Shown piece by piece: positions 16,823 to 27,412 of a stretch of DNA of 50,281 nucleotides. The stretch lies in assembly GCA_019118665.1 (NCBI GenBank), contig DWYM01000037.1:1-50281 (forward strand), written 5' to 3'. Under the pieces are notes generated by a model. It worked only from the letters and a program-made list of their open reading frames with translations. It was not told the DNA's origin and made no database searches. This DNA is from Candidatus Mediterraneibacter intestinipullorum. Its GTDB lineage: Bacteria; Bacillota; Clostridia; Lachnospirales; Lachnospiraceae. A program made the position numbers and the translations under genes. Within the stretch, counting starts at the first letter, position 1. Every line of letters begins with the position of its first letter.

Positions 16823-17860
16823 CTATATGGCCTGGCTGCCAGTGGACCAGACATGCTTTTCTTTCGCCTGCGCCGCCGTATTCTGCGCCATGACGCCCAC
16901 CAGTCTGTGGGGGACATACGGTTCCTCCAGATAATGGATCTCCTCCTTTGTAAGACAGATATCTACTGCTTTTGCCATACCGTCAACGTGGGACAGCTTT
17001 GTCGCTCCCACTACCGGAGACGTCACCTTGGTCAAAAGCCATGCCAGAGAGATTTCCGTCATGGACACACCCCGCTTGGCAGCAAGCTCCTGTATGCGTG
17101 ATATGATCACTCCGTCTTCCTCAGCCGTCCCACCATATTTCAACCTTGCATAGTCGTCTTCCTCAAGCCTCCTGGAAGTTTCGCCCGGAGCTTTGGACAG
17201 TCTCCCTCCCGCCAGCGCGCTGTACGGCGTCATCGCAATGTTATCCTCCCGGCATAGCTTCGCCATCTCCCGCTCTTCTTCCCGGAAGATCAGATTGTAA
17301 TGCCCCTGTATGGATACAAACTTCGCAAAGCCCTCTCTTTCCGCCAGTGCATTTGCCTTTGCAAGCTGATACGCATAACAGTTGGAAATCCCGATGTACC
17401 TTGCCTTCCCTTCCTTTACCACATGATTCAGCCCTTCCATAATGTCGTAAAGTGGCGTCGCATAATCCCACATATGGTAAATATACAGGTCCACATAGTC
17501 CATACCCAGATTCTCCAGGCTTTTATCGATCATCCGCTCGATATGCTGCTGTGCGGGGATGCCGTTTTCGATCTCCTCCACAGTGCGGGGAAGGAATTTC
17601 GTGGCGACAACGACCTCATCCCGCTTTGCGTGATCACGGAGCGCCCGCCCCAGATACTGTTCGCTCGTCCCGCTCTGGTACGCAATGGCGGTGTCATAAA
17701 AATTGATCCCCGCTTCAAGCGCATGTCGGATGATCTGGCGAGTATGCTCCTCATCAATAGTCCATGTATGCTGTCCGTTTGCCGCATCGCCAAATCCCAT
17801 GCATCCCATACAGATGCGGGAAACACTCAGATCAGAGTTGCCTAATTTTATATACTTCAT
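16823..17860 (-). CDS. Aldo/keto reductase
   Basis: 345 aa NAD(P)H-dependent oxidoreductase of the AKR superfamily. The tetrad is visible: Asp and Tyr in NFYDTAIAYQSG, Lys in VATKFLP and His in LYIYHMW; the C-terminal cofactor region reads TSPVVGATKLSHVDG. Start 17860 (MKYIKLGN) is chosen since AAAGGA precedes it by 9 nt and family members begin here. Monocistronic; substrate not predictable. Confidence 0.88.
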   Translation of the reverse strand: MKYIKLGNSDLSVSRICMGCMGFGDAANGQHTWTIDEEHTRQIIRHALEAGINFYDTAIAYQSGTSEQYLGRALRDHAKRDEVVVATKFLPRTVEEIENGIPAQQHIERMIDKSLENLGMDYVDLYIYHMWDYATPLYDIMEGLNHVVKEGKARYIGISNCYAYQLAKANALAEREGFAKFVSIQGHYNLIFREEEREMAKLCREDNIAMTPYSALAGGRLSKAPGETSRRLEEDDYARLKYGGTAEEDGVIISRIQELAAKRGVSMTEISLAWLLTKVTSPVVGATKLSHVDGMAKAVDICLTKEEIHYLEEPYVPHRLVGVMAQNTAAQAKEKHVWSTGSQAI

Positions 17861-18190
17861 ATCATCAGATCCTTTCCTTTCATACATTGGTATATCAACA
17901 GTTCTGATCTTATTTTGACACAGGGCTTGCTGTATAGCAAATACCCTGTTTTCATATCTCTTTATGCCTTAAGAGCATATCATGTGTACCGGCTTTCCTG
18001 CCCGGCATCGCCGGAAACAGGGGTTATCTCTCTCCGGGCAGGGCTTTTCCCAAAATCCGCGCAGGACTTTTCCCAAAATGTCTTCTTGACGAGTCGGGCT
18101 TTTCCCTTTACTATTATGATAGTAAACAGAAAAATAAACACGGCGATGACATATCCCATTTAGCTTTGATTCAAACGAAGGACCAGGATC
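17861..18190. other. 330-bp intergenic region with a hairpin
   Basis: Between the reductase and the divergent peptidase-like gene. It holds an imperfect hairpin (ACAGGG at 17920-17925 pairing with CCCTGT at 17944-17949, with TTGCT/AGCAA inside) followed by TTTT on the plus strand. Repeated GGGCTTTTCCC blocks occur near 18040-18105. I see no gene here. Confidence 0.4.
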
Positions 18191-18793
18191 ATGACTTCTT
18201 GCACAGATGAACGTACAAAGTACATTTATATTGTCACCAGCTACACAAATACATTTATAGGGAAATTGATCTTGCTGAGGGCAAGAATGAGATTCTGGAA
18301 CCGATACGAGGGGGATTCATACTCCCATGTATCGCTCTCACTGGAGCCTGATCTGCGCAATATGATGTCCTTCGCGCGCAAGCGGATGAACAACCCGCTC
18401 ATATCCGGGCTGATCCGGGAAAACATCCGCGCAGGGATGTTCACACTGTACCCGGAGCGCAGCAGGATCGCGGTCATGCAGATCGCGGTAACGCCCCGGC
18501 AGTACAGCCGTCTGTCAGAGCATATGAACTCATACTGGCTCAATGCCCATAATCTGAAATACAATTATCCCGGCTTGATCAGCATGCTCTTTCTCGGCAG
18601 GGGAGTCCATGCGGAGAACTCCTTTTTCTGTTCCCAGTGGGTTGCTGAAGTTTTGAAAAAAAGCGACCTGGATCTGTTCGAGGGGCAGCCTTCCTGCAAC
18701 ATACGTCCTTTTGATTTTTACCGTACGTTAAGCCATTGTCTTATCTTTGAGGGAAAAACCGCTGACTATGCTCACGGACAGGCCGATAAATAA
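18191..18793 (+). CDS. Predicted permuted NlpC/P60-like (YiiX-type) papain-fold protein
   Basis: 200 aa, no signal peptide. Candidate catalytic residues are the His in SHVSLSLEPDL (about residue 56) and the Cys in FFCSQWVAEVLKK (about 155); in this order (His before Cys) they fit the permuted papain-like fold of the YiiX/LRAT group, whose members hydrolyse amide or ester bonds of peptides or lipids. Substrate unknown. Its 3' end overlaps the convergent flavodoxin gene by 22 bp. Confidence 0.6.
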   Translation: MTSCTDERTKYIYIVTSYTNTFIGKLILLRARMRFWNRYEGDSYSHVSLSLEPDLRNMMSFARKRMNNPLISGLIRENIRAGMFTLYPERSRIAVMQIAVTPRQYSRLSEHMNSYWLNAHNLKYNYPGLISMLFLGRGVHAENSFFCSQWVAEVLKKSDLDLFEGQPSCNIRPFDFYRTLSHCLIFEGKTADYAHGQADK

Positions 18794-19260
18794 AGCGAGA
18801 TCCATTTCTTCAATGCATCTACAGACACATCTCCATTCAGCAGCCTGCCTTCCCTGATATGCGCTCCCGGGCAGCTTGGAGCGAGGGCTTGCACTGTCTT
18901 TCCGAAACCGCTTCCCCCGGATGTGGCAAAAAGAATGATCTCTTTGCCGGTGAAATCATAACTTTCAAGAAATGTATTGATGATAGTCGGAGCCACATAC
19001 CACCAGATAGGAAAACCGAGCAGTATTCTGTCATATGCGGCGATATCCGCGTCTTTATCCGCAAGCTCCGGACGAAATGCGGGATCGTTCATCTCCACGG
19101 AACTGCGCGACTTCTTATCCATCCAGTTCAGGTCCGCCTGCGTATAAGGTACAGCAGGTCTGATCTCATACAGATCCGCTCCTGCCGCCTTCGCCAGATT
19201 CGCTGCCGCTCTTGCCGTCGTACCGCTTGCCGAAAAATATACTGTCAATGTGTCGCTCAT
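18772..19260 (-). CDS. Flavodoxin
   Basis: 162 aa flavodoxin-fold protein. The FMN phosphate loop is TVYFSASGTTARAA (residues 5-18), followed by LGFPIWWYVAPTIINTFLE and the TSGGSGFGKT flavin loop, as in flavodoxins and WrbA-like reductases of Clostridia. Acts as an electron carrier or quinone/NAD(P)H reductase partner. Its tail overlaps the convergent gene at 18191-18793; upstream is a related flavodoxin-fold gene at 19364. Confidence 0.87.
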   Translation of the reverse strand: MSDTLTVYFSASGTTARAAANLAKAAGADLYEIRPAVPYTQADLNWMDKKSRSSVEMNDPAFRPELADKDADIAAYDRILLGFPIWWYVAPTIINTFLESYDFTGKEIILFATSGGSGFGKTVQALAPSCPGAHIREGRLLNGDVSVDALKKWISLYLSACP

Positions 19261-19363
19261 ATTATCGATCTCCTTTTTTATTTATTTTAGTGACATCGTC
19301 AGTACATGTCTAATACTTATATTAAATACTATGACATACCTCACATGAATAACACTGCCGACT

Positions 19364-19891
19364 TCACCGGTTATAATCCCGCTGAAACTTTCTGTATTCC
19401 CTGAATTCTCTCCGCAGGGCTTTTTTCAGTTCTCGCCGGGGCATATTGCTGTATTTCTTTTCCGCATTATCCTTTGCCTGCCCGGTCTCCATGTCATCCA
19501 GTATCCACTCCACGGCTTTCTCCTCTTTCACCTTATATTTGTCAAACATATAGCGGATATAGATGTTCCCTATGTAATAACCTCTCTTCTCCATATCCGT
19601 CTCTGCCGCCCGGATCGCTTTCAGTTCGCGTCTGCCCCCTGTCACCAGTATCATGTGTTTTTCCTTTTTGTCCGCAGTCATCCTCCATATGATATGGGAG
19701 AGAGCATACGGCACTTTCCCATTCTGGCTCTCAAACACAAGTCCGACCCTGGCGCCTGTGGCAAAAATGATCCTCTTTTCCGCATAATCGGACGCTTTCC
19801 TGCATTCCACATTTTCATGTCCTTCAAATCTGCCGATCCACCGGCAGCAGCTTGCCTTTGTATCATCGTAAAAAATAATGACCTTCCCCAT
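19364..19891 (-). CDS. Hypothetical protein, flavodoxin-like fold suspected
   Basis: 175 aa. It alternates beta strands and helices (KVIIFYDD, RIIFATGARVGLVFES, HMILVTGG) like a flavodoxin or Rossmann fold, but lacks the usual TxTGNT phosphate loop. The C-terminal 60 residues are highly charged and helical (RRELKKALRREFREYRKFQRD). I cannot name it; a degenerate flavodoxin-family accessory protein is the best guess given the flavodoxin 100 bp downstream. Confidence 0.6.
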   Translation of the reverse strand: MGKVIIFYDDTKASCCRWIGRFEGHENVECRKASDYAEKRIIFATGARVGLVFESQNGKVPYALSHIIWRMTADKKEKHMILVTGGRRELKAIRAAETDMEKRGYYIGNIYIRYMFDKYKVKEEKAVEWILDDMETGQAKDNAEKKYSNMPRRELKKALRREFREYRKFQRDYNR

Positions 19892-20015
19892 GATCTGTCC
19901 CGCCTTTCTGCTATGTATTTATAAATACTTTAATTTTATACTATTTTCAGAAGGATAAGGCGCTCTGTGCTGTATGCGGAGCGCCCTGTGCCTGAGAAGG
20001 AACACCTGTCTCTGT

Positions 20016-20447
20016 TTACAAAACCTTATTTATATTGCGATTCATTTTTTCAGCGGCTGATCCCAGCGCCCGCTGCTCTTCTTCCGTCACCCCTTCGAGG
20101 ACGATCTCCCTGATCTTTCTGGAAATCCTCTCGATCTTCCGGATCACAGGCGCCGCATCCTCTGTAAGATAATTATGTGTACACCGCCTGTCATCCTGAT
20201 CCTGGACCATCCCGATATAACCGTTCTTCTGGAGCCGGCCCAACGACTGAGATATATGCCCTCTGGTAAACATGTTCAACTGCATGATATCTTTCGACGT
20301 ATTCTGTCCTCCGGCATGCTTCAGATAGAGCAGGATCTGTATGTCGATCTTTTGCAGACCGTATTGTGTTTCCAGAGGCTGCATCTCTTTCTCCAAAAGC
20401 CTCCTGAACTGCATGCCGTACAGTAATGTATCCAGCGAATAATTCAT
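20016..20447 (-). CDS. MarR family transcriptional regulator
   Basis: 143 aa winged-helix protein: HTH near residues 50-75 (NTSKDIMQLNMFTRGHISQSL), wing DQDDRRCTHNYLTEDA, and helical ends for dimerisation. It has a near-consensus promoter (20494-20522) followed by an A/T-rich inverted repeat (TTTATTT...AAATAAA) between the -10 box and the start codon, a probable autoregulatory site. It may control nearby flavodoxin or reductase genes. Confidence 0.87.
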   Translation of the reverse strand: MNYSLDTLLYGMQFRRLLEKEMQPLETQYGLQKIDIQILLYLKHAGGQNTSKDIMQLNMFTRGHISQSLGRLQKNGYIGMVQDQDDRRCTHNYLTEDAAPVIRKIERISRKIREIVLEGVTEEEQRALGSAAEKMNRNINKVL

Positions 20448-20493
20448 CTTTCCCTCTCGAAATATAGTTTATTTTTAAATAATTTACAAATAA

Positions 20494-20522
20494 ATTATAC
20501 TGCTGTTCCGGCGTCCTGTCAA
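20494..20522 (-). promoter_or_regulatory. Promoter of the MarR gene
   Basis: Minus strand TTGACA (20517-20522), 17-bp spacer, TATAAT (20494-20499): a full consensus sigma-A promoter. Confidence 0.75.
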
Positions 20523-20545
20523 TCAGTCATGTATTTTATATACCC

Positions 20546-20632
20546 TCAGAAGGTTCTCTCCAACTCCCGGAGCTTCCGGATCATGGGATCCTTTTCCTGT
20601 ATCCATGGCTCTCCTTTGCGTATGGATGCCAT
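20546..20632 (-). CDS. Small ORF, 28 aa
   Basis: Starts 8 nt after a perfect AGGAGG and 15 bp downstream of the EFR1 gene on the same strand. The peptide begins MASIRKGEPWIQEK and is basic, with no membrane segment. An overlapping ATG 7 nt earlier is only 1 nt from the AGGAGG and therefore less likely. No family recognised; it may be a genuine co-transcribed microprotein or the remains of a longer gene. Confidence 0.4.
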   Translation of the reverse strand: MASIRKGEPWIQEKDPMIRKLRELERTF

Positions 20633-20647
20633 TGCTCATACCTCCTG

Positions 20648-21427
20648 TTATAAACTTACATGCTGGTCATTGGCCTGCACGATCTCTGTGAGACGGATAT
20701 GTTCGTTGTGATGACGTGCTTCCGGATTCTTCTCAGGAATCGTCAGGCGGACCGCGTTTTTCGGACAGTGATGGATACATGCCATACATATCTGACAGTT
20801 TTCCAACGTATGGACTGCCTTCTGTTTTTCTAAGTGAATACATCCTGCCGGACAGACTCTCGTGCAGATCCCGCAGCCGATACAATCATCCGTCACTTTG
20901 TATACATGTTCCCACAGTCCTGCAGGATTCCCGGCCTGGCGGGCAAGAAACTGTCTGTGTCGTTCCCTGTCCGCCTCTGAGGCGGGCTGTATCCATTTTC
21001 TATGGGAATTAATATCCGCTTTTATCCCGGTGATCTGCTCCTCCACCTTTTTCTCAGGTTCAATGGCAATCTGCTCTTTCATATCAAAGCTGGGCAGAAA
21101 ATTATCCACCATCTTGAGTGTATTGATATAATCAGCCCTTTTTCCGACAGCCAGAAGCTCCTGCTCCGCCAGCTCAGCGGCGCCTCCATGCATATTGCCG
21201 TATGTCAGGACCAGGTAGAGATAACCTGTGTGAAACTCTGCTCTCCTCAGGAAATCCTTTACCATGCCAGGCATCTCATGACCATATACCGGGCAGACGA
21301 TCCCAATGCTTTCCGCTTCAAAAACCTGCTGTTCTTTATGAATGACCTGGGGAATACTGAACAGCTCCGTATCCAGCTGCTTTGCCGCATAGAGGCTGTT
21401 CCCGGTCCCTGTAAAATAGAAGATCAT
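20648..21427 (-). CDS. EFR1 family flavodoxin/ferredoxin protein
   Basis: 259 aa. An N-terminal flavodoxin domain (YFTGTGNSLYAAKQL, residues 3-17) is followed by two 4Fe-4S clusters (CIGCGICTRVCPAGCIH and CQICMACIHHCPKNA, about 180-225). Such EFR1 proteins shuttle electrons in Clostridia. GGAGG lies about 10 nt before the start. It follows an aldo/keto reductase by 22 bp on the same strand, suggesting the two work in one redox pathway. Confidence 0.9.
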   Translation of the reverse strand: MIFYFTGTGNSLYAAKQLDTELFSIPQVIHKEQQVFEAESIGIVCPVYGHEMPGMVKDFLRRAEFHTGYLYLVLTYGNMHGGAAELAEQELLAVGKRADYINTLKMVDNFLPSFDMKEQIAIEPEKKVEEQITGIKADINSHRKWIQPASEADRERHRQFLARQAGNPAGLWEHVYKVTDDCIGCGICTRVCPAGCIHLEKQKAVHTLENCQICMACIHHCPKNAVRLTIPEKNPEARHHNEHIRLTEIVQANDQHVSL

Positions 21428-21449
21428 CAGTCAACGACCTCCTTTTATG

Positions 21450-22301
21450 TCAGTCGTGGACTTTCATTGTGTGGAGCATCTTCACAAACGCCGGATCATC
21501 ATGGTTGACGATCTCGCTGTGACCCAGATCCAGCTTCGCGATCTCTGCCATATCCTCATCGCTGAGTTTAAAATCCCAGATATCCATGTTCTGTTCCATG
21601 CGGTCCTTGTGTACGGACTTCGGGATGACAGTCACCCCACGTTGTACATTCCAGCGCAGCGCCACCTGGGCAGCGCTCTTTCCGTATTTCTCACCGATCT
21701 TTGTCAGGACCGGATGAGTGAAAATCCCATGATTTCCTTCGGCAAACGGTCCCCATGCCTCTGGCTGCACACCGTATTCTTTCATCAGGGCAAGGGCGTC
21801 TTCCTGCTGGAAAAACGGATGCAGCTCTACCTGATTGACTGCCGGCGTCACTTCCACTGTCTCACACAGATCCGCAAGCCGCGCCGGATAGAAGTTACAT
21901 ACGCCGATGGCCTTGAGCTTTCCTTCTTTGTACGCTTCCTCCATGGCACGGTATGCGCCGATGTAATCTCCCATGGGCTGATGGAGCAGATACAGATCCA
22001 GATAATCCAGCCCCAGCTTGTCAAGTGATGTCTGGATCGCGTGTTTTGCTGACTCATAATCCGCATCCTGTACCCAGAGCTTTGTGGTGATGAACAGTTC
22101 TTCGCGAGGCACACCGCATTTCGCGATGGCTTTTCCCACAGCCTCTTCATTCATGTAGGCAGCCGCAGTGTCGATCAGACGATAACCGCTCGCGATGGCG
22201 TCCAGCACTGCCCGCTCACACTCTGCCTGGTCCGGCACCTGAAAGACTCCGAATCCTTCCATCGGCATTTTTACTCCATTGTTTAATACTGCATATTCCA
22301 T
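21450..22301 (-). CDS. Aldo/keto reductase
   Basis: 283 aa AKR close to 2,5-diketo-D-gluconate/glyoxal reductase-like enzymes. Catalytic residues: Asp and Tyr of RLIDTAAAYMNE, Lys of FITTKLWV, His of LYLLHQPMG; the C-terminal VTVIPKSVHKDRMEQN binds the cofactor. AGGAGG precedes the start. It is divergent from the LysR gene at 22430, which is the usual arrangement for a LysR activator and its target. Confidence 0.9.
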   Translation of the reverse strand: MEYAVLNNGVKMPMEGFGVFQVPDQAECERAVLDAIASGYRLIDTAAAYMNEEAVGKAIAKCGVPREELFITTKLWVQDADYESAKHAIQTSLDKLGLDYLDLYLLHQPMGDYIGAYRAMEEAYKEGKLKAIGVCNFYPARLADLCETVEVTPAVNQVELHPFFQQEDALALMKEYGVQPEAWGPFAEGNHGIFTHPVLTKIGEKYGKSAAQVALRWNVQRGVTVIPKSVHKDRMEQNMDIWDFKLSDEDMAEIAKLDLGHSEIVNHDDPAFVKMLHTMKVHD

Positions 22302-23052
22302 AGTAATTGTCCTCCTCTTTTCTTTCTGTGCTGATTATAAAAAATAGATTGAAAAAAGTACAATATGAATCCCGAAATGTGCTATTCTGTATATGAATAC
22401 TGAACCGTCACGAAAGGAGCGGATATACTATGATCGAACTGTACCAGCTTGAACAGCTTACGGCTTTTGCAAAGCACGGAACCTTATCTAAGGCTGCCGA
22501 CGAACTCCACATGTCCCAGCCCACACTGACACGCTCTATGCAGAAACTGGAATCTGAATTTGGCGTTTCCCTGTTCATGAGGTCAAAAAACAGGCTGGAA
22601 TTCAACGAGAACGGCATCCTGGCGGCAGAGTACGCCCAAAAAGTACTGGACCAGGCTCAGAACATGTTGGACAAAGTGCGTTCATTCGACCGGGCAAGCC
22701 ACACGATCTCCATCGGTTCCTGTGCGCCCATGCCCCTCATCACAGCAGTCCAGAATGCAGCGCGTCTCTATCCCGGCATGACCATTTCTTCAGAGTGCAA
22801 GGACTGCGTTCCTCTTGTTGAAGGCTTAAAAACAGGACTTTACCAGATCATCATCCTCCCATATAAGCCGGACGATGAATCTCTGGTCTCCATTGAATCC
22901 GGCTCAGAGACCCTGTTTTTTGCGCTGCCTTCCTCTCATCATTTTGCCGACAGGCACGGCCTGTATATGAAGGAAATGAATGGGGAAAATATGCTGCTGT
23001 ACGCGGATATCGGTTTTTGGCGCAGCCTGCCGGAGCAAAAAATGCCCCAGTC

Positions 23053-24100
<1,048 letters not shown>

Positions 24101-24310
24101 TTATCCTCCTTTGTGTGCTCTTACCTTATTATTGTAATCAAACAGGAAAAATCATCATTTTCAGTTTCTTCGATATTTGATAAGTAAAACTAATCTGACT
24201 TCTTTAATAGGTGACCGGACTTCCTGGTCTGCCTGTATTATAAGCCTTAGTTCGTAAAATGCAGAAGTATCAATAAGTTTTGCAGTGTATACTCACAGGT
24301 TACAACTGCA

Positions 24311-24340
24311 AGGGCCAGCGGTTGTTCTACCGCTGGCCCT
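24311..24340 (+). terminator. 12-bp perfect hairpin in the 24098-24416 gap
   Basis: AGGGCCAGCGGT (24311-24322) pairs with 24329-24340 around a 6-nt loop; a T-rich stretch follows on the plus strand. It may end plus-strand transcripts from the LysR side or act weakly on the cupin operon from the other strand. The rest of this 319-bp gap shows no gene. Confidence 0.55.
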
Positions 24341-24416
24341 ATATATTATTTTTAAAATTTATATCCTGTGAAATTCACTCCGGTACTCCATAAGTTGACA
24401 CGGATATTTTTTTCAT

Positions 24417-25103
24417 CTATCCTTCCAGCATCAAAAGCAAGGCCATCTTAAAGCGGCCGTCTGCTCTTACGCTGTGCAGACCGTTCTTGTCAAACCGGAA
24501 ATTCTCCCCTTCGCGGATAGCATAGTCCTTGCCTTCATAACCGATCACGGCCTTGCCCTCCAGCGCAAACAGGAGGGCATCGCCGGGCGCCCGGTGCTCG
24601 GAGAGCACGCAGCCCTCGTCAAAGGACAGGATCATCAGCTTCACGCCGCTGCCGGATGCCAGATCCATATTTGCAATGCTGCCCTTTTCGTAATCAATCA
24701 GATCTTTCAGGCAGAATACCTCTGCCGGTTTTAAAATTTCGTTCATGTTCGTCTCCTTTTCCATTAAAATTTCTGTATATACAAAACCCATTTCCCGGGC
24801 TTTCATTCCGCAGAGTATTCCGCCCGGAACAAACAATACCCCGCCCTTCTCCAGCCGTACCGGAAAAAAAGAGGCTTCGCCCCGGTCCTCCTGCTCACGA
24901 CCATATCCCAGCGCATAATCCGCCTGGCCTCCCGCCCCGATATAAATAGCCGGACAGTCGTACCGCTCCGGGCTAATATCTGTATGAGGTCCCAGTGAAA
25001 AGAAATGTACCCTTTCTGCCCCGCCCAGGCAAGCGTCCGTAGAGATCGTCAGAGCTGCTTTTGGCCTGTGTTCCTCTTCTATTTTGAATACTCTGTGCTC
25101 CAT
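24417..25103 (-). CDS. Bicupin-like protein at the end of a metal-uptake operon
   Basis: 228 aa with two beta-rich cupin-like halves. The C-terminal half is a typical cupin: SEHRAPGDALLFALEGKAV, then IREGENFRFDKNGLHSV, with a possible metal site from His/Glu. The N-terminal half (residues 1-110) is a weaker cupin (ERYDCPAIYIGAGG). It is 5 bp downstream of the DUF364-like gene and probably in the same operon, so a metal- or chelator-related role is inferred. It is the only gene of that operon without visible damage. Confidence 0.7.
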   Translation of the reverse strand: MEHRVFKIEEEHRPKAALTISTDACLGGAERVHFFSLGPHTDISPERYDCPAIYIGAGGQADYALGYGREQEDRGEASFFPVRLEKGGVLFVPGGILCGMKAREMGFVYTEILMEKETNMNEILKPAEVFCLKDLIDYEKGSIANMDLASGSGVKLMILSFDEGCVLSEHRAPGDALLFALEGKAVIGYEGKDYAIREGENFRFDKNGLHSVRADGRFKMALLLMLEG

Positions 25104-25108
25104 TTGAG

Positions 25109-25952
25109 TTACCTCCTTGCCAGCTCATATGTGTCCATATAGTACAAGTCGTTGCCCTCAGGCAGAGGAGCAAAGACCTCTTTTAAATAGTCCTCTTTAT
25201 TATTTACGGAAGCGCTAAAAATATAATTGTATCCGAGATCAAACAGATACTCGGGGCAGAGCTCACAGCTTGGCCCATAGATTCTGCGGATCTGGGCCTT
25301 TTTGCAGGCCTTCAGGATGTCCCGGTAGGTGTCGTTCACGATCGTGTAGCCTGTCATGACAACAATGTCAAGCTCTCCAAGTGCCTCCGGGAACTCCAGA
25401 GCGCTCGCCCCCAGATGCCAGCAGATTCCTTCCGGATATATCTTCGTCTCCCGCTCTTTGATCCGGGCGCTCAGGATTCCCTTCGGCCCCCGGAAATCAA
25501 AGGCATGAAACTCCGCGCATTTTCCGAAAAAGAAATCGTTGAAAAGCCCATATCCGATGACTCCGGCCTTTTTCCCCTGATCGTCATATGCAAAACGCAG
25601 CCCCCTCGCTCCTTTGTATTCCCCGGTCTGCCAGTCTCTCCAGCGTATTGAAAGGCTTTCCAAGCAGATTGAGGAGGCTTACTGCGATCGTGCGAAATTC
25701 TGGATCTCCCCAGGCAAACAACTGCTCCAGGCAGTATTTTGCTGTCTTTCCGATCAAAGGGCGCAACACTCTCTCGTACTGTTCCCGCGGCTTTTCCCGG
25801 CCAACCCTGAGGGCCTGTGAAAGCCGTCCTTTCGTGTCGACCGCCGTCAGCCAGCGGTATCCCATGATAAATTCCTGCAGCACAGGCATCTCCTCCTGAT
25901 ACCGCCGATAGTGTTCCATTGTCCTTCCGAAAATTTCTTCCAAATCCTTCAC
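25109..25952 (-). pseudogene. DUF364-like (putative heavy-metal chelation) protein, frameshifted
   Basis: The N-terminal part (MKDLEEIFGRTMEHYRRY to PFNTLERL) reads in one frame and the C-terminal part (DWQTGEYKGARG to MDTYELARR) in another, with the break near 25625-25650. Together they would give about 280 aa, the normal size for proteins with an N-terminal DUF4213-like and C-terminal DUF364 Rossmann domain (GVIGYGLFNDFFFGK, LDIVVMTGYTIVNDTY, YGPSCELCPEYLF). Such genes accompany iron and other metal ABC transporters, as here. Two base pairs separate it from the transporter gene. Confidence 0.75.
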
Positions 25953-25954
25953 TT

Positions 25955-27412
25955 TTATCCTCCTTTCTCCTCCGCCAGGGAGATGGGAACAATGCTTTTC
26001 ACCGTCTTCCCCCTGTACTGAAATTCATTGACTGCCACATGTACCTCAAAGGAGCGGGAAATGTTTTCCTCATTCAAAACCTCTCCTGTAGGTCCATACA
26101 GAAAGCCCCCCTCATTGTTCAGCATAAATGCGTAGTCCGATACAGAGAGCGCATTTGTCGGATAATGGGTGTTCATCACCGCACAGATCCCCTCATCGTG
26201 AGACAGCCTTTCTATCATGTCCAGGATCAGAATCTGATTGTGAAAATCAAGTCCTGTCTCCGGCTCATCGAGGATCATAAGCTCCTTAGATCCGGGCTGC
26301 TCAAAAACTCCCAGATGGGCGCTCCGCCCCAGCATAACCATTTCCAATCCGGTAAAGGAAAAGGCAAAACCATGGGACTGTGGAATATAGGAGATCCTGG
26401 ACCAGATCTGTCTGGAGGATAGCGTGTCAATATCACGGCCGTCCAAAATGGAGCGTCCGCTTTTCCATTTCAGAAGTCCCACCATACACTTTAAAAGCGT
26501 CGTCTTTCCAATGCCATTGGGCCCCAGGCTGATGCTGACCGGAATTACAAAGTGGTTGTTACTGCCCGTCAGCATTCTCGCACAGTGCGGAATCAGAAGC
26601 CCTCCCCAGCCGACCTGCCCGCACATAGAGACGCAGGACGCCGTGATCATCGTCGCAGCCAGAATAAAAATCAGTCTTGTCTTTTTCAAATCGATGCCGC
26701 TTGCTTTCGCCTCATCTTCACTCAGAGACAGAATATTCAGCCGGAATCGGAGCAGATAAATGATCAGAGTGCCGATTAAAATCAGCGGAGAGCCGATCAG
26801 AATTTCCTTATAGGACGCGCTTGTAAAACTTCCCATCAGCCAGTAGGTGGTCTCCGGCAGCTCATTCATCGGATCCGCCGTATATTTCAGCAGAGAACCC
26901 ACCGCATCAAATAACGAGGAAATAATGACGCCGGCCAGCACAAGAAACACGATGGACTGACTTTCCCTATTTCGCGCGAGCCGGAGCGTGATCCACACGG
27001 AAGCCAGGCTGAAAACCAGGGCAATGAGCTGGGTTTCCAGAATGCTTCTGGACATCAGGATCGCCAGAATCGCTCCCACGCAGGTCCCGCTGGACACACC
27101 CAGAATGTCGGGCGTCGCAAGAGGATTGGAAAACAGCGCCTGAAAGGTATCTCCGGCACAGGTCAGACCCGCGCCTATGATGACTGCCATCAGGATTCTG
27201 GGCAGCCCCAGATTCATGATGATGGAATAATTTTGGCTGCCTGTCTTTCCATGGAACAGAGCGCCCGCAAGCGTCCGTATCACTTCCTGCACAGGAAGCG
27301 ACATCCTTCCGATGCACATGCAGATCAGCGCCGCTGCTACCGGCAGCAGGATCATGCAGATCACTGCCGCCAGGATAAAATGATTTTTCCGAATCCAAAA
27401 ACTGTTTTTCAT
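25955..27412 (-). CDS. FecCD permease fused in frame to a damaged ABC ATPase
   Basis: Residues 1-290 are a FecCD/BtuC-type permease (RILMAVIIGAGLTCAGDTFQ, NPLATPDILGVSSG) but the last helices are missing. At about residue 290 it runs directly into an ATPase that lacks its first ~30 residues and starts at Walker A (GPNGIGKTTLL). The ATPase has Walker B (LMILDEPETGLDF) and an H-loop (NTHYP), but the ~45 residues holding the LSGGQ signature are gone between FEQPGSKE and LMILDEP. Known FecCD systems use two separate full-length proteins, so this looks like decay by two in-frame deletions. It overlaps the binding-protein gene by 4 nt (ATGA). Confidence 0.8.
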   Translation of the reverse strand: MKNSFWIRKNHFILAAVICMILLPVAAALICMCIGRMSLPVQEVIRTLAGALFHGKTGSQNYSIIMNLGLPRILMAVIIGAGLTCAGDTFQALFSNPLATPDILGVSSGTCVGAILAILMSRSILETQLIALVFSLASVWITLRLARNRESQSIVFLVLAGVIISSLFDAVGSLLKYTADPMNELPETTYWLMGSFTSASYKEILIGSPLILIGTLIIYLLRFRLNILSLSEDEAKASGIDLKKTRLIFILAATMITASCVSMCGQVGWGGLLIPHCARMLTGSNNHFVIPVSISLGPNGIGKTTLLKCMVGLLKWKSGRSILDGRDIDTLSSRQIWSRISYIPQSHGFAFSFTGLEMVMLGRSAHLGVFEQPGSKELMILDEPETGLDFHNQILILDMIERLSHDEGICAVMNTHYPTNALSVSDYAFMLNNEGGFLYGPTGEVLNEENISRSFEVHVAVNEFQYRGKTVKSIVPISLAEEKGG

